A stretch of 64,000 bases of DNA from Microbacterium ureisolvens (GCF_015278315.1 NZ_JADIJE010000005.1:62001-126000); one strand, 5' to 3'. Counted from the first letter of the stretch, positions 35,477 through 46,515 are shown. Notes: generated by a model from the sequence alone, not told the origin. Program-made: numbers and translations.

Positions 35477-36007
35477 TCAGGGCGCGAGCGGAGCGAGATA
35501 GTCCAGGGAGCCGTCGAGGACCGGCACCGATGCCAGTTCGCCCTCGGCATCGCCGGACTGGAAGAACGCCGTGATGTCGGTGCCGGGAAGGGCGTCGAGA
35601 TCCTCGATGAGGATCGGCTCCTCCTCGTCGGTGCCGGGGCTCACCGTGGTGCCGGCGGGAACCCGCACCGTCAGCGACGGGCCGCCTTCGCCGAACTCGA
35701 TGTTGAGCGTCTGCGACTCGTCGGTCTCGTTGATCAGCGCGGCGACGAAGTTGCCCTCCGAGCCGTCCTCGTTGGCGACGATCTGCGCGTTGCGCACCTG
35801 CACGGGACCCGAGTCGTAGACGTTGGTGCCCTCGGCCGCCGAGTACTCGATCGTGGTCGCCTGCGGGGAGATCATGCTGCAGCCCGTGGCGGCGAGGACG
35901 AGCGCTCCGCCCATGGCCAGCGACGCGATCAGCCGACGGCTCCTCGGAGCGCGTGCCGCCGCGGAACGTCCCTGCGAAGAATCGCTGCGGCGGTGTATCG
36001 AGATCAC
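35477..36007 (-). CDS. Conserved actinobacterial lipoprotein of unknown function
   Basis: 176 residues from the GTG at 36007. A basic N terminus (APRSRRLIASLAMGG) leads into the lipobox LAATGC (Cys43), then an extracytoplasmic beta-rich domain (VQVRNAQIVAN, then LTVRVPAGTTVSPG) resembling small DNA-unrelated copper-chaperone-like or immunoglobulin-like folds. I do not recognise a characterised function. It lies between regX3 (convergent) and carD (divergent), a common actinobacterial neighbourhood. Confidence 0.75.
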   Translation of the reverse strand: MISIHRRSDSSQGRSAAARAPRSRRLIASLAMGGALVLAATGCSMISPQATTIEYSAAEGTNVYDSGPVQVRNAQIVANEDGSEGNFVAALINETDESQTLNIEFGEGGPSLTVRVPAGTTVSPGTDEEEPILIEDLDALPGTDITAFFQSGDAEGELASVPVLDGSLDYLAPLAP

Positions 36008-36184
36008 GGATCCTCCAAAGACGGATGACGGTTCTCCAGCATTCTAGGGGCTCGCCCTGGGCGTCGCGGAGCACCGCCCGCGGCGATGCCGCGCGGGCGA
36101 TGAGACGGCCGCGCGTCGGAGGGCGGAGAACCTTAGCGTATTTCTCCTGTGGTATCCTGGAGGTTGCCGAAAGGACATAACTCC

Positions 36185-36667
36185 ATGCTTTTTGAGGTTG
36201 GCGAGACGGTCGTCTACCCCCACCACGGGGCGGCTACGATCATCGAGGTCAAAGACCGGATCATCAAGGGCGAGACGAAGAAGTACCTGAAGCTCAACGT
36301 CACGCAGGGTGATCTCATCATCGAAGTCCCCGCAGAGAACGTCGACCTGGTCGGCGTACGCGATGTCATCGGCAAGGAGGGCCTCGACAAGGTCTTCGAG
36401 GTGTTGCGCGCTCCCTTCACAGAGGAGCCGACCAACTGGTCGCGCCGCTACAAGGCGAACCTCGAGAAGCTCGCCTCCGGTGACGTCATCAAGGTCAGCG
36501 AGGTCGTCCGCGACCTCTGGCGCCGCGATCAGGACCGCGGCCTCTCGGCCGGAGAGAAGCGGATGCTCGCCAAGGCGAAGCAGATCCTGATCTCCGAGCT
36601 CGCCCTCGCCGAGAAGACCGACGAAGAGAAGGCGAGCGTCCTCCTCGACGAGGTCCTCGCGAGCTGA
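36185..36667 (+). CDS. carD: CarD-family RNA polymerase-binding regulator
   Basis: 160 residues from the ATG at 36185 with GAAAGGA upstream. The N-terminal RNA-polymerase interaction domain begins [19 protein letters not shown]; the C-terminal DNA-binding helical domain contains [18 protein letters not shown], with the tryptophan that wedges the promoter minor groove. CarD stabilises open complexes at rRNA and many other promoters. It is followed by a strong terminator and then ispDF, the usual order. Confidence 0.97.
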   Translation: MLFEVGETVVYPHHGAATIIEVKDRIIKGETKKYLKLNVTQGDLIIEVPAENVDLVGVRDVIGKEGLDKVFEVLRAPFTEEPTNWSRRYKANLEKLASGDVIKVSEVVRDLWRRDQDRGLSAGEKRMLAKAKQILISELALAEKTDEEKASVLLDEVLAS

Positions 36668-36675
36668 GACTCTTT

Positions 36676-36705
36676 CAGAACGGCGCCCTGCGGGGCGCCG
36701 TTCTG
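36676..36705 (+). terminator. Terminator of carD
   Basis: CAGAACGGCGCCC (36676-36688) is perfectly complementary to 36693-36705, with loop TGCG. The stem starts 9 nt after the stop codon. Confidence 0.9.
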
Positions 36706-36787
36706 CTGTGTGCCCCGGCTTCGCGCCGTGCACGCGAGGGTTCGCACCGCGCCCGGCGCCCGGCGCCGATCGCGGTAGCGTGATCCG

Positions 36788-37990
36788 GTGAGCATCACTC
36801 CCGTGCCCCGTGTCGGCATCGTCGTCGTGGCAGCCGGTTCCGGCACACGGCTGGGCGCCGGCGGCCCGAAGGCCTTCGTGGGGATCGACGGGCACAGCAT
36901 CCTCCGCCACGCGCTGGTGGGGGTGTTCGCCGCTCCCGTCGCCCAGGTCGTCATCGTCGCGCCGGCCGGTCGTGAGGGCGACGCGCTGAGCGAGGCGCTG
37001 GCCGCGGCGGGCACCCGCCGCGATCTCGTATCGGTCGTCGCGGGCGGCGACACCCGCCAGGCGTCCGTGGCCGCGGGACTGGATGCGCTGTGGGCCGACG
37101 TGGAGGTCGTGCTCGTGCACGATGCCGCGCGGTCGCTGACGCCGCCCGAGGTCTTCGAGCGGGTCATCGCGGCGATCGACGGCGGCGCCTCCGGCGCGAT
37201 TCCCGTGCTGCCCGTCATCGACACCATCAAGCGCGTCTCCGGAGCCGAGATCGTCGCCGCCGTCGACCGTTCCGAGCTGGCAGCGGCCCAGACCCCGCAG
37301 GGCTTCCGGCGCGACGTGCTCGATGCGGCATATGCGGCTGCCGCCCGGGACTTCACCGACGACGCCGCCCTGGTCGCCGAAGCGGGTCACGCGGTGGCGG
37401 CGGTGGCGGGGCATCCGCTCTCCTTCAAGATCACGACCGCGGCCGACCTCGAACGAGCCCGCCACCTGGTCGCCGCGCCGCTGGCTCACACGGCCGCCCA
37501 CCTCGAGCACGCGCCGGTGGTTCCGCGGGTCGGCATCGGGACGGACGTCCACGCGTTCGGCGGCGAGGGCACGTTGTGGCTCGCCGGACTCGAATGGCCC
37601 GGAGAGACGCCGCTGTCGGGGCACTCCGACGGCGATGCCGTCGCCCACGCCATCGTGGATGCGCTGCTGGCCGCCGCCGGCCTCGGCGACATCGGCACGC
37701 ACTTCGGCACGGACCATCCCGAATACGCCGGGGCACACGCCGACGCGTTCCTCACCCGCACCGTCGCCCTTCTCGGGGAGGCCGGCTGGCGTGTCGGCAA
37801 CGTCTCGGTGCAGGTCCAGGCGAACCGGCCCCGGTTCGCGGCGCGCCGCCAGGAGGCCGAGCGGGCGCTGTCGGCGGCGCTCGGCGGCGCGGCCGTGTCG
37901 GTCTCGGCGACCACGACCGACGGCCTGGGCTTCACGGGGCACGGTGAGGGCGTGTCCGCCTTCGCGGTGGCGGTGGTCGTCCCCGCGTGA
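36788..37990 (+). CDS. ispDF: Bifunctional IspD-IspF enzyme of the MEP isoprenoid pathway
   Basis: 400 residues from the GTG at 36788. Residues 1 to about 230 are IspD (MEP cytidylyltransferase), with the nucleotide loop [31 protein letters not shown] and [10 protein letters not shown]. Residues about 240-400 are IspF (MEcPP synthase), with the zinc ligands in GTDVHAF and [14 protein letters not shown], and the C-terminal [18 protein letters not shown]. It performs steps three and five of the MEP pathway toward IPP and DMAPP. Fusion is known in several bacteria; in actinobacteria the enzymes are often separate. Confidence 0.96.
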   Translation: MSITPVPRVGIVVVAAGSGTRLGAGGPKAFVGIDGHSILRHALVGVFAAPVAQVVIVAPAGREGDALSEALAAAGTRRDLVSVVAGGDTRQASVAAGLDALWADVEVVLVHDAARSLTPPEVFERVIAAIDGGASGAIPVLPVIDTIKRVSGAEIVAAVDRSELAAAQTPQGFRRDVLDAAYAAAARDFTDDAALVAEAGHAVAAVAGHPLSFKITTAADLERARHLVAAPLAHTAAHLEHAPVVPRVGIGTDVHAFGGEGTLWLAGLEWPGETPLSGHSDGDAVAHAIVDALLAAAGLGDIGTHFGTDHPEYAGAHADAFLTRTVALLGEAGWRVGNVSVQVQANRPRFAARRQEAERALSAALGGAAVSVSATTTDGLGFTGHGEGVSAFAVAVVVPA

Positions 37991-38019
37991 CCGCCCAAAC
38001 CGGCGGATGGGCGGGCGCG

Positions 38020-38487
38020 TCAGAGCGAGCGCGTCATGAACACCGAGAACGGGTCGAGCACGTAGTCCTCGAAGGGCCCGCACACCGCGAACCCCTCGCT
38101 CTCGTAGAGTCGCTGCGCGGGGGCGAAGTCGGCGGTGGTGCCCGTCTCGAGCCACAGGCTCGACATGCCGCGCCGGCGCGCGTCCTCCACGATGTGTCGC
38201 AGCAGCGCCCGTCCGACCCCCGAGCCCCGGAACCGGTGGTCCACGCGCATCGACTTGATCTCGCCGCGGTCGCCGTCCAGAGCCTTGAGCGCCCCGACTC
38301 CCGCGAGCTCGCCGTCGACCCACGCCGACCACACCGTCAGCGACGGGTGCCGGAGCGCCTCGAGGCCGAGTGCGTGCACGCTCTCGGGAGGGGAGGTGTC
38401 GTGCATGCCGGCGAGGTGAAGGGCGATGAGGCCACGGGTGGCCTCGCCGCTCAGGTCGTCGGTGCGGATCTCGATGGTGCGCTGCAT
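38020..38487 (-). CDS. GNAT-family N-acetyltransferase
   Basis: 155 residues from the ATG at 38487. The acetyl-CoA binding motif A is SMRVDHRFRGSGVGRALLRH, and motif B is FAPAQRLYESEGFAVCGPF. The N terminus (IEIRTDDLSGEATRGLIALH) resembles the PaiA/YsnE-like subgroup. The substrate is unknown. It is convergent with ispDF. Confidence 0.88.
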   Translation of the reverse strand: MQRTIEIRTDDLSGEATRGLIALHLAGMHDTSPPESVHALGLEALRHPSLTVWSAWVDGELAGVGALKALDGDRGEIKSMRVDHRFRGSGVGRALLRHIVEDARRRGMSSLWLETGTTADFAPAQRLYESEGFAVCGPFEDYVLDPFSVFMTRSL

Positions 38488-38534
38488 GTCGGGCCCAGTG
38501 TGGCACGCGCGGATTGCGGCGGTGTTTCGGCGGA

Positions 38535-39488
38535 TCAGGCCTCGACGGCGTAAGGCACCGGATCGCGCGGAGTGCGCGAACCCCATGCCAGGAGTGCGAG
38601 CCCGGCCGCGAGCACGATGAGCCCCACGACCGCCAGCGCCGAAAGCCGCTCGCCGAGCACGACGATGCCGAGCACGCTCGCGGTGAGCGGCTCACCGAGC
38701 GTGAGTGTGGCGGCGGTGGCGGCGGTCAGCCCGCTGAGCCCCCACGTGAACAGCACGTAGGCGATCGAGATGGTCGCCAGTCCGAGCCACAGCGCCATGA
38801 CCAGGCCCGGCGTCGTGCTCAGCCACGAGAGATCGACGAACGGCAGCGCGAACGCGCAGATCGCCGCCGAGCTCGCCCCCATGGCGCCGACGACGGTGAA
38901 CGGATCCCAGCCGTCGTCGAGCAGACGCCGCTGGGCGTTGGCGATCACGGCGAACGAGGCGCCGGCGCCGACGGAGCCGAGGAGACCGACCGGGTCGGTG
39001 CCGCCGCCCGCGCCCGCCTCGCCGCCGAATCCCAGCAGCACCACACCGATCGTCGCGAGCGCGGTGGCGGCCATCCACGTCGGGGTCGGCATCCGTCGCG
39101 TCAGCGCCCATTCCAGCAGGCCCGCGAGGATCGGCGCGGAGCCGAGCGCGACCACCGTGCCGACCGCGACGCCGTTGCGGCCGGTGCCGAGGAAGAAGAG
39201 CGGCTGGTACACAGAGATGCAGACGCCGGTGAGGACCATCAATGCGAGGGGACGGATGCCGCCCCGCGAGGGACTGAGCGAGCGGAGGGTCGGCGCGCCC
39301 GGGCGAGGGTGACGGCGGGCGTGGCGCGCGGCCAGCGCGAACGCGATGACCGCGAGCCCCGTTCCGCCCAGGACCATGCGCATGACGCCGATCGAGAGCG
39401 GCGTGGTGCCGTCGGGCCCGAGCGCTTGCGATGTTCCGGTGGTGCCGAAGAGCACGGCGGCGGCGAGGACGGCGAGCACGTGCACCAT
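38535..39488 (-). CDS. EamA/DMT-family metabolite transporter
   Basis: 317 residues, placed at the ATG at 39488; starts a few codons upstream are possible. Ten hydrophobic helices form two EamA repeats: VLAVLAAAVLFGTTGTSQAL at the start of the first, and VGLLGSVGAGASFAVIANAQ at the start of the second, with TAATAATLTLGEPLTASVLG near the end. Substrate not predictable; amino-acid or metabolite efflux is typical. It is divergent from cysS with 89 nt between starts. Confidence 0.88.
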   Translation of the reverse strand: MVHVLAVLAAAVLFGTTGTSQALGPDGTTPLSIGVMRMVLGGTGLAVIAFALAARHARRHPRPGAPTLRSLSPSRGGIRPLALMVLTGVCISVYQPLFFLGTGRNGVAVGTVVALGSAPILAGLLEWALTRRMPTPTWMAATALATIGVVLLGFGGEAGAGGGTDPVGLLGSVGAGASFAVIANAQRRLLDDGWDPFTVVGAMGASSAAICAFALPFVDLSWLSTTPGLVMALWLGLATISIAYVLFTWGLSGLTAATAATLTLGEPLTASVLGIVVLGERLSALAVVGLIVLAAGLALLAWGSRTPRDPVPYAVEA

Positions 39489-39577
39489 CCGTTTATACCG
39501 AAGTCGGCGCAGCACCGCGGCGTGGTACCGCCCGCCTTTCCCAGGGCCGGGGCGAGCCCCGCCGGTAGGCTGGTGCG

Positions 39578-41002
39578 GTGACGGTTCAGCTGTACGACAC
39601 CAAGGCCCAGGCGCTGCGCGACTTCGCGCCCCTCGACCCCGGGAACGTCACGATCTACGTCTGCGGTCCGACGGTGCAGTCGGGCCCGCACATCGGGCAC
39701 CTGCGCGGGGCGCTGGCCTTCGACATCCTGCGGCGCTGGCTCGCGCACCGCTACGGCCGCGTGACGTTCGTGCGCAACGTCACCGACATCGACGACAAGG
39801 TGCTGGCGAACGCGACAGACGGCGAGCCGTGGTGGGCGCTGGCCTACCGCATGGAGCTCGAGTTCACGCGCGCCTACACGGCGATCGGCATCCTCCCGCC
39901 GACCTACGAGCCGCGCGCGACGGCCTCCATCCCGCAGATGCAGGAGATCATCCGGCGGCTGATCGAGGCCGGCTACGCGTATCCGGCGGGGGAGGGGACG
40001 GATGCCGCCGGCGACGTCTACTTCGACGTGCGGTCGTGGGCGGACTACGGTGCGCTCACTCGCCAGAGCATCGACGCGATGGAGCCCGCCGCCGACGCCG
40101 ACCCGCGCGGCAAGCGCGACCCGCGCGACTTCGCGCTCTGGAAGGGCGCCAAGTCCGACGAGCCGGCATCGGCGACCTGGGACTCGCCGTGGGGTCCCGG
40201 GCGCCCGGGCTGGCACATCGAGTGCTCCGCGATGGCGCGGCGCTACCTCGGCGCCGAGTTCGACATCCACGGCGGCGGTCTCGACCTGCGCTTCCCGCAC
40301 CACGAGAACGAACTCGCGCAGTCCACCGCCGCCGGCGACGGCTTCGCCCGCTACTGGGTGCATAACGGCCTCGTGACGGTCGGCGCCCAGAAGATGTCGA
40401 AGTCGCTCTTCAACTTCGTGCTCGCCGAGGACCTGCTGCGCGAACGCGATCCACTCGTTGTGCGCTACGCGCTCGCGGCCGCCCACTACCGGTCGAACCT
40501 CGACATCACGGCGTCCACCTTCGACGAAGCCGAGGCGGCTCTGGATCGCATCCGCACCTTCCTCGAGCGCGCGCTGCGCACGCTGCGCGCCGACGAGGAC
40601 GTCCGCGTCGAGGCCGCGGTGCCGGCCGCGTTCGCCGGGGCGCTCGACGACGACCTGGGCGTGCCGCAGGCGCTCGCGGTGCTCCACGAGACGGTGCGGG
40701 AGGGCAACAGCGCGCTCGACGCCGGCGACCGGCAGGCCGCGCTCCGCGCGTTCGCCGACGTGGCCGTCATGACCGGCGTGCTCGGCATCGACCCCCTCGA
40801 CCCGCAGTGGCGGTCGACGGATGCCTCGGCCGAGGCATCCGCTCTCGACACGCTCGTGCAGACGATGATCGCGCAGCGCGCCGAAGCGCGCGCCGCCAAG
40901 GACTGGGCAGCGGCCGACCGCATCCGCGACGCGATCGCGGCGGCCGGCATCGCCCTGGAAGACACCTCAGACGGAACACACTGGAGCTTGATCGATGGCT
41001 AA
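39578..41002 (+). CDS. cysS: Cysteinyl-tRNA synthetase
   Basis: 474 residues. Zinc ligand Cys29 in YVCGPTVQ, the HIGH motif at 38-41 (GPHIGHLRG), WHIECSAM and [15 protein letters not shown] with the other zinc ligands, and KMSKS at 272-276 are all present. The C-terminal DALR and anticodon-binding helices complete the length. It could be mistaken for MshC, but MshC is shorter (~410 residues), and the complete anticodon domain and the following rlmB favour CysS. The last 8 bases overlap the rlmB start. Confidence 0.97.
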   Translation: MTVQLYDTKAQALRDFAPLDPGNVTIYVCGPTVQSGPHIGHLRGALAFDILRRWLAHRYGRVTFVRNVTDIDDKVLANATDGEPWWALAYRMELEFTRAYTAIGILPPTYEPRATASIPQMQEIIRRLIEAGYAYPAGEGTDAAGDVYFDVRSWADYGALTRQSIDAMEPAADADPRGKRDPRDFALWKGAKSDEPASATWDSPWGPGRPGWHIECSAMARRYLGAEFDIHGGGLDLRFPHHENELAQSTAAGDGFARYWVHNGLVTVGAQKMSKSLFNFVLAEDLLRERDPLVVRYALAAAHYRSNLDITASTFDEAEAALDRIRTFLERALRTLRADEDVRVEAAVPAAFAGALDDDLGVPQALAVLHETVREGNSALDAGDRQAALRAFADVAVMTGVLGIDPLDPQWRSTDASAEASALDTLVQTMIAQRAEARAAKDWAAADRIRDAIAAAGIALEDTSDGTHWSLIDG

Positions 41003-41999
41003 GCCGACGCGCCCGGGAGCGGGCAACAGCAAGAAGAAGGGCGCCACCAAGGGAACGGGCGGCAAGAACAAGCGCTCCCTCGAGGGGCGCGGGCCGACTC
41101 CCAAGGCGGAGGACCGCGCCTGGCACCCCGCCGGCAAGCGCAAGGCCGCCGCCGAGCGCTACGCCGCGGCAGGCGGCAAGGGCGCGCCCGGACAGCGCGC
41201 GCCGCAGGGCTCGAACCCGAACCGCACGAAGTCGAAGGCCGGCGACGACACCGAGACCGTCACCGGGCGCAACTCGGTGCTCGAGGCGCTGCGGGCGAAG
41301 ATCCCGGCGACGGCGCTCTACATCGCGCAGCGCGTCGAGATGGACGACCGCGTCAAGGAGATGCTGTCGATCGCCACCCACCGCGAGATCCCGGTGCTGG
41401 AGGTCATGCGCCCCGAGCTCGACCGCATGGCGGGTTTCGACGGCGTGCACCAGGGCGTCGCGCTCAAGGTGCCCCCGTACGAGTACGCGCACCCGCAGGA
41501 CCTCCTCGAGCAGATCATCGACCGCGACGAGGTGCCGCTGCTGGTCGCGCTGGATGGCGTCACCGATCCGCGCAACCTCGGTGCCATCATCCGCTCGACC
41601 GCCGCCTTCGGCGGGCAAGGCGTGATCGTGCCGCAGCGCCGCTCGGCCGGCGTGAACTCGGCCGCGTGGAAGACGAGTGCCGGCGCAGCGGCCCGCATCC
41701 CCGTCGCGGTGGCGGCGAACCTCACCACGATGCTCAAGGAGTTCAAGAAGCAGGGCGTGTTCGTCCTCGGACTCGACGGCGGGGGAGACGTGTCGCTGCC
41801 GGCTCTCCAGCTGGCCGATCGGCCGGTCGTCATCGTCGTCGGTTCGGAGGGCAAGGGCCTCTCGCGTCTGGTGACCGAGACGTGCGACCAGATCGTCTCG
41901 ATCCCGATCTCGACGGCTGCGGAGTCGCTGAACGCCGGGATCGCGGCGTCCGTCGCCCTCTACCAGGTCTACACTCTCCGGGCGGCGCCCGCAGAGTGA
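40995..41999 (+). CDS. rlmB: 23S rRNA 2'-O-methyltransferase RlmB (TrmH family)
   Basis: 334 residues. A Lys/Gly-rich, probably disordered N terminus of about 75 residues precedes the substrate-binding domain (GRNSVLEALRAKI) and the SPOUT knot domain with its three motifs: DPRNLGAIIRSTAAFGG, VVGSEGKGLSRLV and IPISTAAESLNAGIAASVALY. It methylates G2251-type positions in 23S rRNA. The cysS-rlmB pair is conserved in actinobacteria. Confidence 0.95.
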   Translation: MAKPTRPGAGNSKKKGATKGTGGKNKRSLEGRGPTPKAEDRAWHPAGKRKAAAERYAAAGGKGAPGQRAPQGSNPNRTKSKAGDDTETVTGRNSVLEALRAKIPATALYIAQRVEMDDRVKEMLSIATHREIPVLEVMRPELDRMAGFDGVHQGVALKVPPYEYAHPQDLLEQIIDRDEVPLLVALDGVTDPRNLGAIIRSTAAFGGQGVIVPQRRSAGVNSAAWKTSAGAAARIPVAVAANLTTMLKEFKKQGVFVLGLDGGGDVSLPALQLADRPVVIVVGSEGKGLSRLVTETCDQIVSIPISTAAESLNAGIAASVALYQVYTLRAAPAE

Positions 42000-42109
42000 A
42001 CCGCCCCGCGACGCTCCCAGGGGAATGAACTCCGGCGTCGCGCGTTCCCGCCACGAGGGCCGGCGCCGCCGGTCCCGGGCACAGTCGCAGCACCGTCGAA
42101 AGGCAGAAC

Positions 42110-42751
42110 ATGGCACGCATCGCCGTCATCGGAGGCTCGGGGTACGCCGGCCGTCACATCGTCGCCGAGGCGGTGAGCCGCGGCCACAGCGTACTGTCGA
42201 TCGCACGGCGGCTCCCGGCGGAGCGCCATGAGGGCGCCCTCTACGTCGAAGGCTCGCTGACGGACGTGCCCGACCTCCTCGCGCAGCTCGAGGGCGTCGA
42301 CGTCGTGGTCTCGGCGGTGCCGCCGCGGGGCGACATGCAGGGCCTCGTCCGGCCCAACCTCGCGGCCCTCGCGTCGCTGCTGCCCGAGGGCGTGCGCCTC
42401 GGCGTGATCGGCGGCGCCGGCGGCAGCCTCGTGACCGAGGGCGGCGAGCGGGTCGTCGACCTGCCGTCGTTCGCGGAGGAGTACAAGGCCGAGGCTCTCG
42501 AGGCGATCGGGGTGCTCGAGGACCTGCAGAACGGGCCGGAGTCGCTCGACTGGTTCTACATCCACCCGGCCGGCGGCTTCGGCGCCTATAACCCGGGCGA
42601 GCGCACCGGCGAGTACCGCACGGGCGGCGAGGTCATCGTGACCGACGCCGAGGGGGAGTCCTTCATCTCGGGTGAAGACCTCGCCGTGGCGATCGTCGAC
42701 GAGATCGAGAAGCCGCAGCACCCGCGCAAGCGGTTCACCGTCGGCTACTGA
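42110..42751 (+). CDS. NAD(P)-binding Rossmann-fold reductase (atypical SDR)
   Basis: 213 residues with the dinucleotide motif IAVIGGSGYAGRHIVAEA at the N terminus, a VDVVVSAVPPRGD strand-loop and WFYIHPAGGFG. It belongs to the atypical short-chain dehydrogenases (NmrA/BVR-B-like) that act as redox sensors or flavin/biliverdin reductases. The substrate is not evident. It ends at a palindromic intergenic repeat. Confidence 0.85.
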   Translation: MARIAVIGGSGYAGRHIVAEAVSRGHSVLSIARRLPAERHEGALYVEGSLTDVPDLLAQLEGVDVVVSAVPPRGDMQGLVRPNLAALASLLPEGVRLGVIGGAGGSLVTEGGERVVDLPSFAEEYKAEALEAIGVLEDLQNGPESLDWFYIHPAGGFGAYNPGERTGEYRTGGEVIVTDAEGESFISGEDLAVAIVDEIEKPQHPRKRFTVGY

Positions 42752-42853
42752 CGTTTCGTCTCGCTTCGCTCGCTCAACGACCGGTTCTCGGTTCGCTCGC
42801 TTGACGACCGCGTCCCGGTCGTTGAGCGAGGAGCGCAGCGACGAGACGAAACG
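42752..42853. repeat. Long palindromic intergenic repeat
   Basis: CGTTTCGTCTCG (42752-42763) is the reverse complement of 42842-42853, and CGCTCAACGACCGG (42771-42784) is the reverse complement of 42815-42828. A second partial copy (CGGTTCGCTCGCTTGACGACCG type) sits in the loop. It begins directly after one stop codon and ends 3 nt from the opposing one, so it may act as a bidirectional terminator. The shape is REP/BIME-like. Confidence 0.85.
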
Positions 42854-42856
42854 CGG

Positions 42857-44164
42857 TCAGACGAGGTCGCGCCAGTCGATCTCGTCCTCCTCGTCGTCCA
42901 GGACGGGATTGGGCGAGGTGATGACCGACAGCGACACCGTCTCGGTGGGCGGGCCCATCAGGGTCGCCTCGTCGCGGCGGTGACGCAGCACGTTGTCGAT
43001 GTAGCTGGTGAGCGCCTCGGCGAGGGGCACGGACTTGCCCTTCGCCTGCGACAGGTACCAGCGGTGCTCGAGCAGCTGGTGGAAGACCTCGGCGGGCTCC
43101 AGCTTCGAGCGCAGATCCCACGGCACGGCCTTGACGACCGGCTCGAACACGCGGGTCAGCCACTCGTGCGCGACCATCTCCTCGTCGTCGCCGAGACGCG
43201 AGATGCGCGCGCGGAACTCGTCGAGGTCGTTGAGCAGGCGCCGGGCCTGGTTCTCCTCCACATCGAGCCCGGTCAGCCGCAGCAGCCGCCGCTGGTGGTG
43301 GCCGGAGTCGACGACCTTCGGCTGGATCGACACCTTGGCGCCGTCGGCTGTCGCCTGGATCGACATCTCGCCGATGTCGAAGCCCAGGTCGTTGAGCCGC
43401 TGCACGCGCTCGGTGATGCGCCAGGCCTCGTCGGCGCGGAACGTCTCCTCGTCGGTGAGCGCCGCCCACAGCGAGTGGTACGACGAGACGATGCCGTCGG
43501 CGATCGCGATGGCGTCGACGCCCCCTTCCAGGCGGCCGCCGGCCTCGAGGTCCATGATCTCGCCGGCGATGTTGGTGCGGGCGACGTCGAGGTCGTGCGC
43601 GCGCTGTCCGGGCGTCAACCCGCTCTCGTGCAGCTCGCCGGTCTCGGCGTCCACCAGGTAGGCGGCGAATGCGCCCGCGTCGCGGCGGAACAGCGTGTTC
43701 GACAGCGAGACGTCGCCCCAGAAGAAGCCGACGTTGTGCAGGCGCACGAGCAGCAGCGCGAGCGCGTCGACGAGCCGGGTGGCGGTGTCCGGCCGGAGCA
43801 CCTGAGTGAACAGCGCGCGGTAGGGGAGTGAGAACTTCAGGTGGGCGGTCACCAGCGCAGCGGGAAGCGGCTCGCCCGCGTCATCCGTCCTCCCCGCGAT
43901 CACCGCGACGCGCTCGACGCACGGCACGTCCAGCCGGGCGAGGTTGCCGAGCATGTCGTACTCGCGCTGAGCCATCGCCTGCGTGGTCTCCTTGATGGCG
44001 ACGACGCGGCCCGAGAGATTCGCGAAGCGCACGAGGTGGCGCGAGATGCCCTTGGGGAGGAAGACGATGTGGCTCGAGGGCCAGTCGCCGAGCGGTGTCG
44101 ACCAGGGCAGCGTCAGCAGGCCGGGATCGACGCTCGAGGCGGTGATGCTCAGGGCGTCAGGCAC
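42857..44164 (-). CDS. DUF4032 protein with a protein-kinase-like fold
   Basis: 435 residues from the ATG at 44164. Kinase-like features are the lysine strand VVAIKETTQ, the catalytic-loop-like GFFWGDVSLSNTLF (W-G-D-x4-N) and the metal-site-like YLVDAETGEL. The second half is the DUF4032 region (TSYIDNVLRHRRDEATLMGP). The family is conserved in actinobacteria but uncharacterised; phosphotransfer activity is a structural inference only. It lies downstream of, and in the same direction as, the ABC ATPase gene, separated by a terminator. Confidence 0.8.
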   Translation of the reverse strand: MPDALSITASSVDPGLLTLPWSTPLGDWPSSHIVFLPKGISRHLVRFANLSGRVVAIKETTQAMAQREYDMLGNLARLDVPCVERVAVIAGRTDDAGEPLPAALVTAHLKFSLPYRALFTQVLRPDTATRLVDALALLLVRLHNVGFFWGDVSLSNTLFRRDAGAFAAYLVDAETGELHESGLTPGQRAHDLDVARTNIAGEIMDLEAGGRLEGGVDAIAIADGIVSSYHSLWAALTDEETFRADEAWRITERVQRLNDLGFDIGEMSIQATADGAKVSIQPKVVDSGHHQRRLLRLTGLDVEENQARRLLNDLDEFRARISRLGDDEEMVAHEWLTRVFEPVVKAVPWDLRSKLEPAEVFHQLLEHRWYLSQAKGKSVPLAEALTSYIDNVLRHRRDEATLMGPPTETVSLSVITSPNPVLDDEEDEIDWRDLV

Positions 44165-44183
44165 GTCCCCTCCAGAGAAACGA

Positions 44184-44222
44184 GCGACGGCGCGGGGGGA
44201 TGTCTCCCACCCGCGCCGTCGC
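44184..44222 (-). terminator. Terminator of the ABC ATPase gene
   Basis: GCGACGGCGCGGG (44184-44196) is perfectly complementary to 44210-44222, with a 13-nt loop. It begins 15 nt after the ATPase stop codon on the minus strand. Confidence 0.85.
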
Positions 44223-44237
44223 GAATCCGATCAGCGG

Positions 44238-45341
<1,104 letters not shown>

Positions 45342-45564
45342 GTTCTCTTCTCCTTCACCGGCAGGTACGTGCCGGACGATCCGTAGTGATGGAATGAGCG
45401 GGGGCTTACCCGCACGCCCGCCATCGGGCGCAGGAACAGTATGACACGGCTCGCGCGGAGGTTGCGTCTGGGCATTTCCCAGGGTGGCTGACTAGCATCG
45501 TGGACGGCCGCTTTCCCGCCTGGCCCCGCCGGATCACCGGCCTTTTCACGCCCCGAGAGGTTCC

Positions 45565-46515
45565 ATGTCGAGCGACGAGTCATCGAACGCCGCGTCCAGC
45601 GAGCGCCGCGACGCGGTGCGCGAGAAGGCGCTGCAGGTGAAGGCGCGCCAGTCGCGCGCCCGCCTGATCCGCCGGACGTCGCTGGCGGCTGTCGCGGTGG
45701 CGTTCGTGGCGGTCATCGCCGTCGTCGTGACCTGGACGGTGTCCTCGAGCGCGTCCAAGCCGACGATGAGCCCCGCGAACGGCGTCAACGGCGGCTTCGT
45801 CATCACCGACGTCACCGGGAGCGGCATGGAGGCCGAGGCGGCCGACCCCAACGGCGCCGCGCAGGGCGACGCCGTCGCGACGCCGGAGGCGACGGAGCCC
45901 GAGCCGACTCCCACGGCGACGCCCACCGAGGCCCCTGCCGTCGACATCCGCGTCTACGTCGACTATCTCTCGACCGGCTCGCGCGACTTCCAGCTCGCCA
46001 ACATGAAGCAGCTGTCGGAGTGGGTCGAGAACGGCGCCGCCACCCTCACGTACTACCCGGTCGCGATGCTCACGGCGAAGTCGAACGGCACCAAGTACTC
46101 GCTGCGCGCCGCCGGCGCTGCGGCCTGCGTCGCCCAGAACTCGCCGGAGTACTTCTTCGCGTTCAACGACGCCCTCCTGCGCCAGCAGCCCGACGTCGAC
46201 TCCGACGGCATGACCGACGCCGAGCTGGCCGCGCTGGCGCTGGCGACGGGCGTCGACGGCCCCAAGGTCGTGCGTGCGTGCATCGAGGAGCAGTCGTACA
46301 CGTCGTGGGCGAAGACCGCGACCGAGCAGGCCCTCAAGGGGCTGCCCGGCACCGACGGCGCCTCGCTGACCGGCACCCCGATGGTGCTGGTGAACGGCAC
46401 GCAGTACGTCGGCAAGCTCGACGACCCCAAGGAGTTCGCGCAGTTCGTGCTCACCGTCGCGAGCGACTCGTACTTCAAGGCGACCCCGACGCCCACGCCG
46501 ACCACCACCCCCTGA
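45565..46515 (+). CDS. Membrane-anchored DsbA-like thioredoxin-fold protein lacking CxxC
   Basis: 316 residues. A basic cytoplasmic head is followed by one helix (SLAAVAVAFVAVIAVVVTWT, about residues 38-58), a Pro/Thr/Glu linker and a DsbA-type domain (IRVYVDYLSTGSRDFQLANM, later GTPMVLVNGTQYVG with the cis-Pro). At the position where DsbA family members have CPxC, this protein reads LSTGSR, so it has no redox pair; two single cysteines remain elsewhere. It is therefore more likely a chaperone-like or binding protein than an oxidoreductase. The gene is 38 nt upstream of tRNA-Thr. Confidence 0.82.
   Translation: MSSDESSNAASSERRDAVREKALQVKARQSRARLIRRTSLAAVAVAFVAVIAVVVTWTVSSSASKPTMSPANGVNGGFVITDVTGSGMEAEAADPNGAAQGDAVATPEATEPEPTPTATPTEAPAVDIRVYVDYLSTGSRDFQLANMKQLSEWVENGAATLTYYPVAMLTAKSNGTKYSLRAAGAAACVAQNSPEYFFAFNDALLRQQPDVDSDGMTDAELAALALATGVDGPKVVRACIEEQSYTSWAKTATEQALKGLPGTDGASLTGTPMVLVNGTQYVGKLDDPKEFAQFVLTVASDSYFKATPTPTPTTTP

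Noticed and set aside
39578..41002. Mycothiol ligase MshC instead of CysS
   Set aside because: The length, the full C-terminal anticodon region and the cysS-rlmB synteny fit CysS better.
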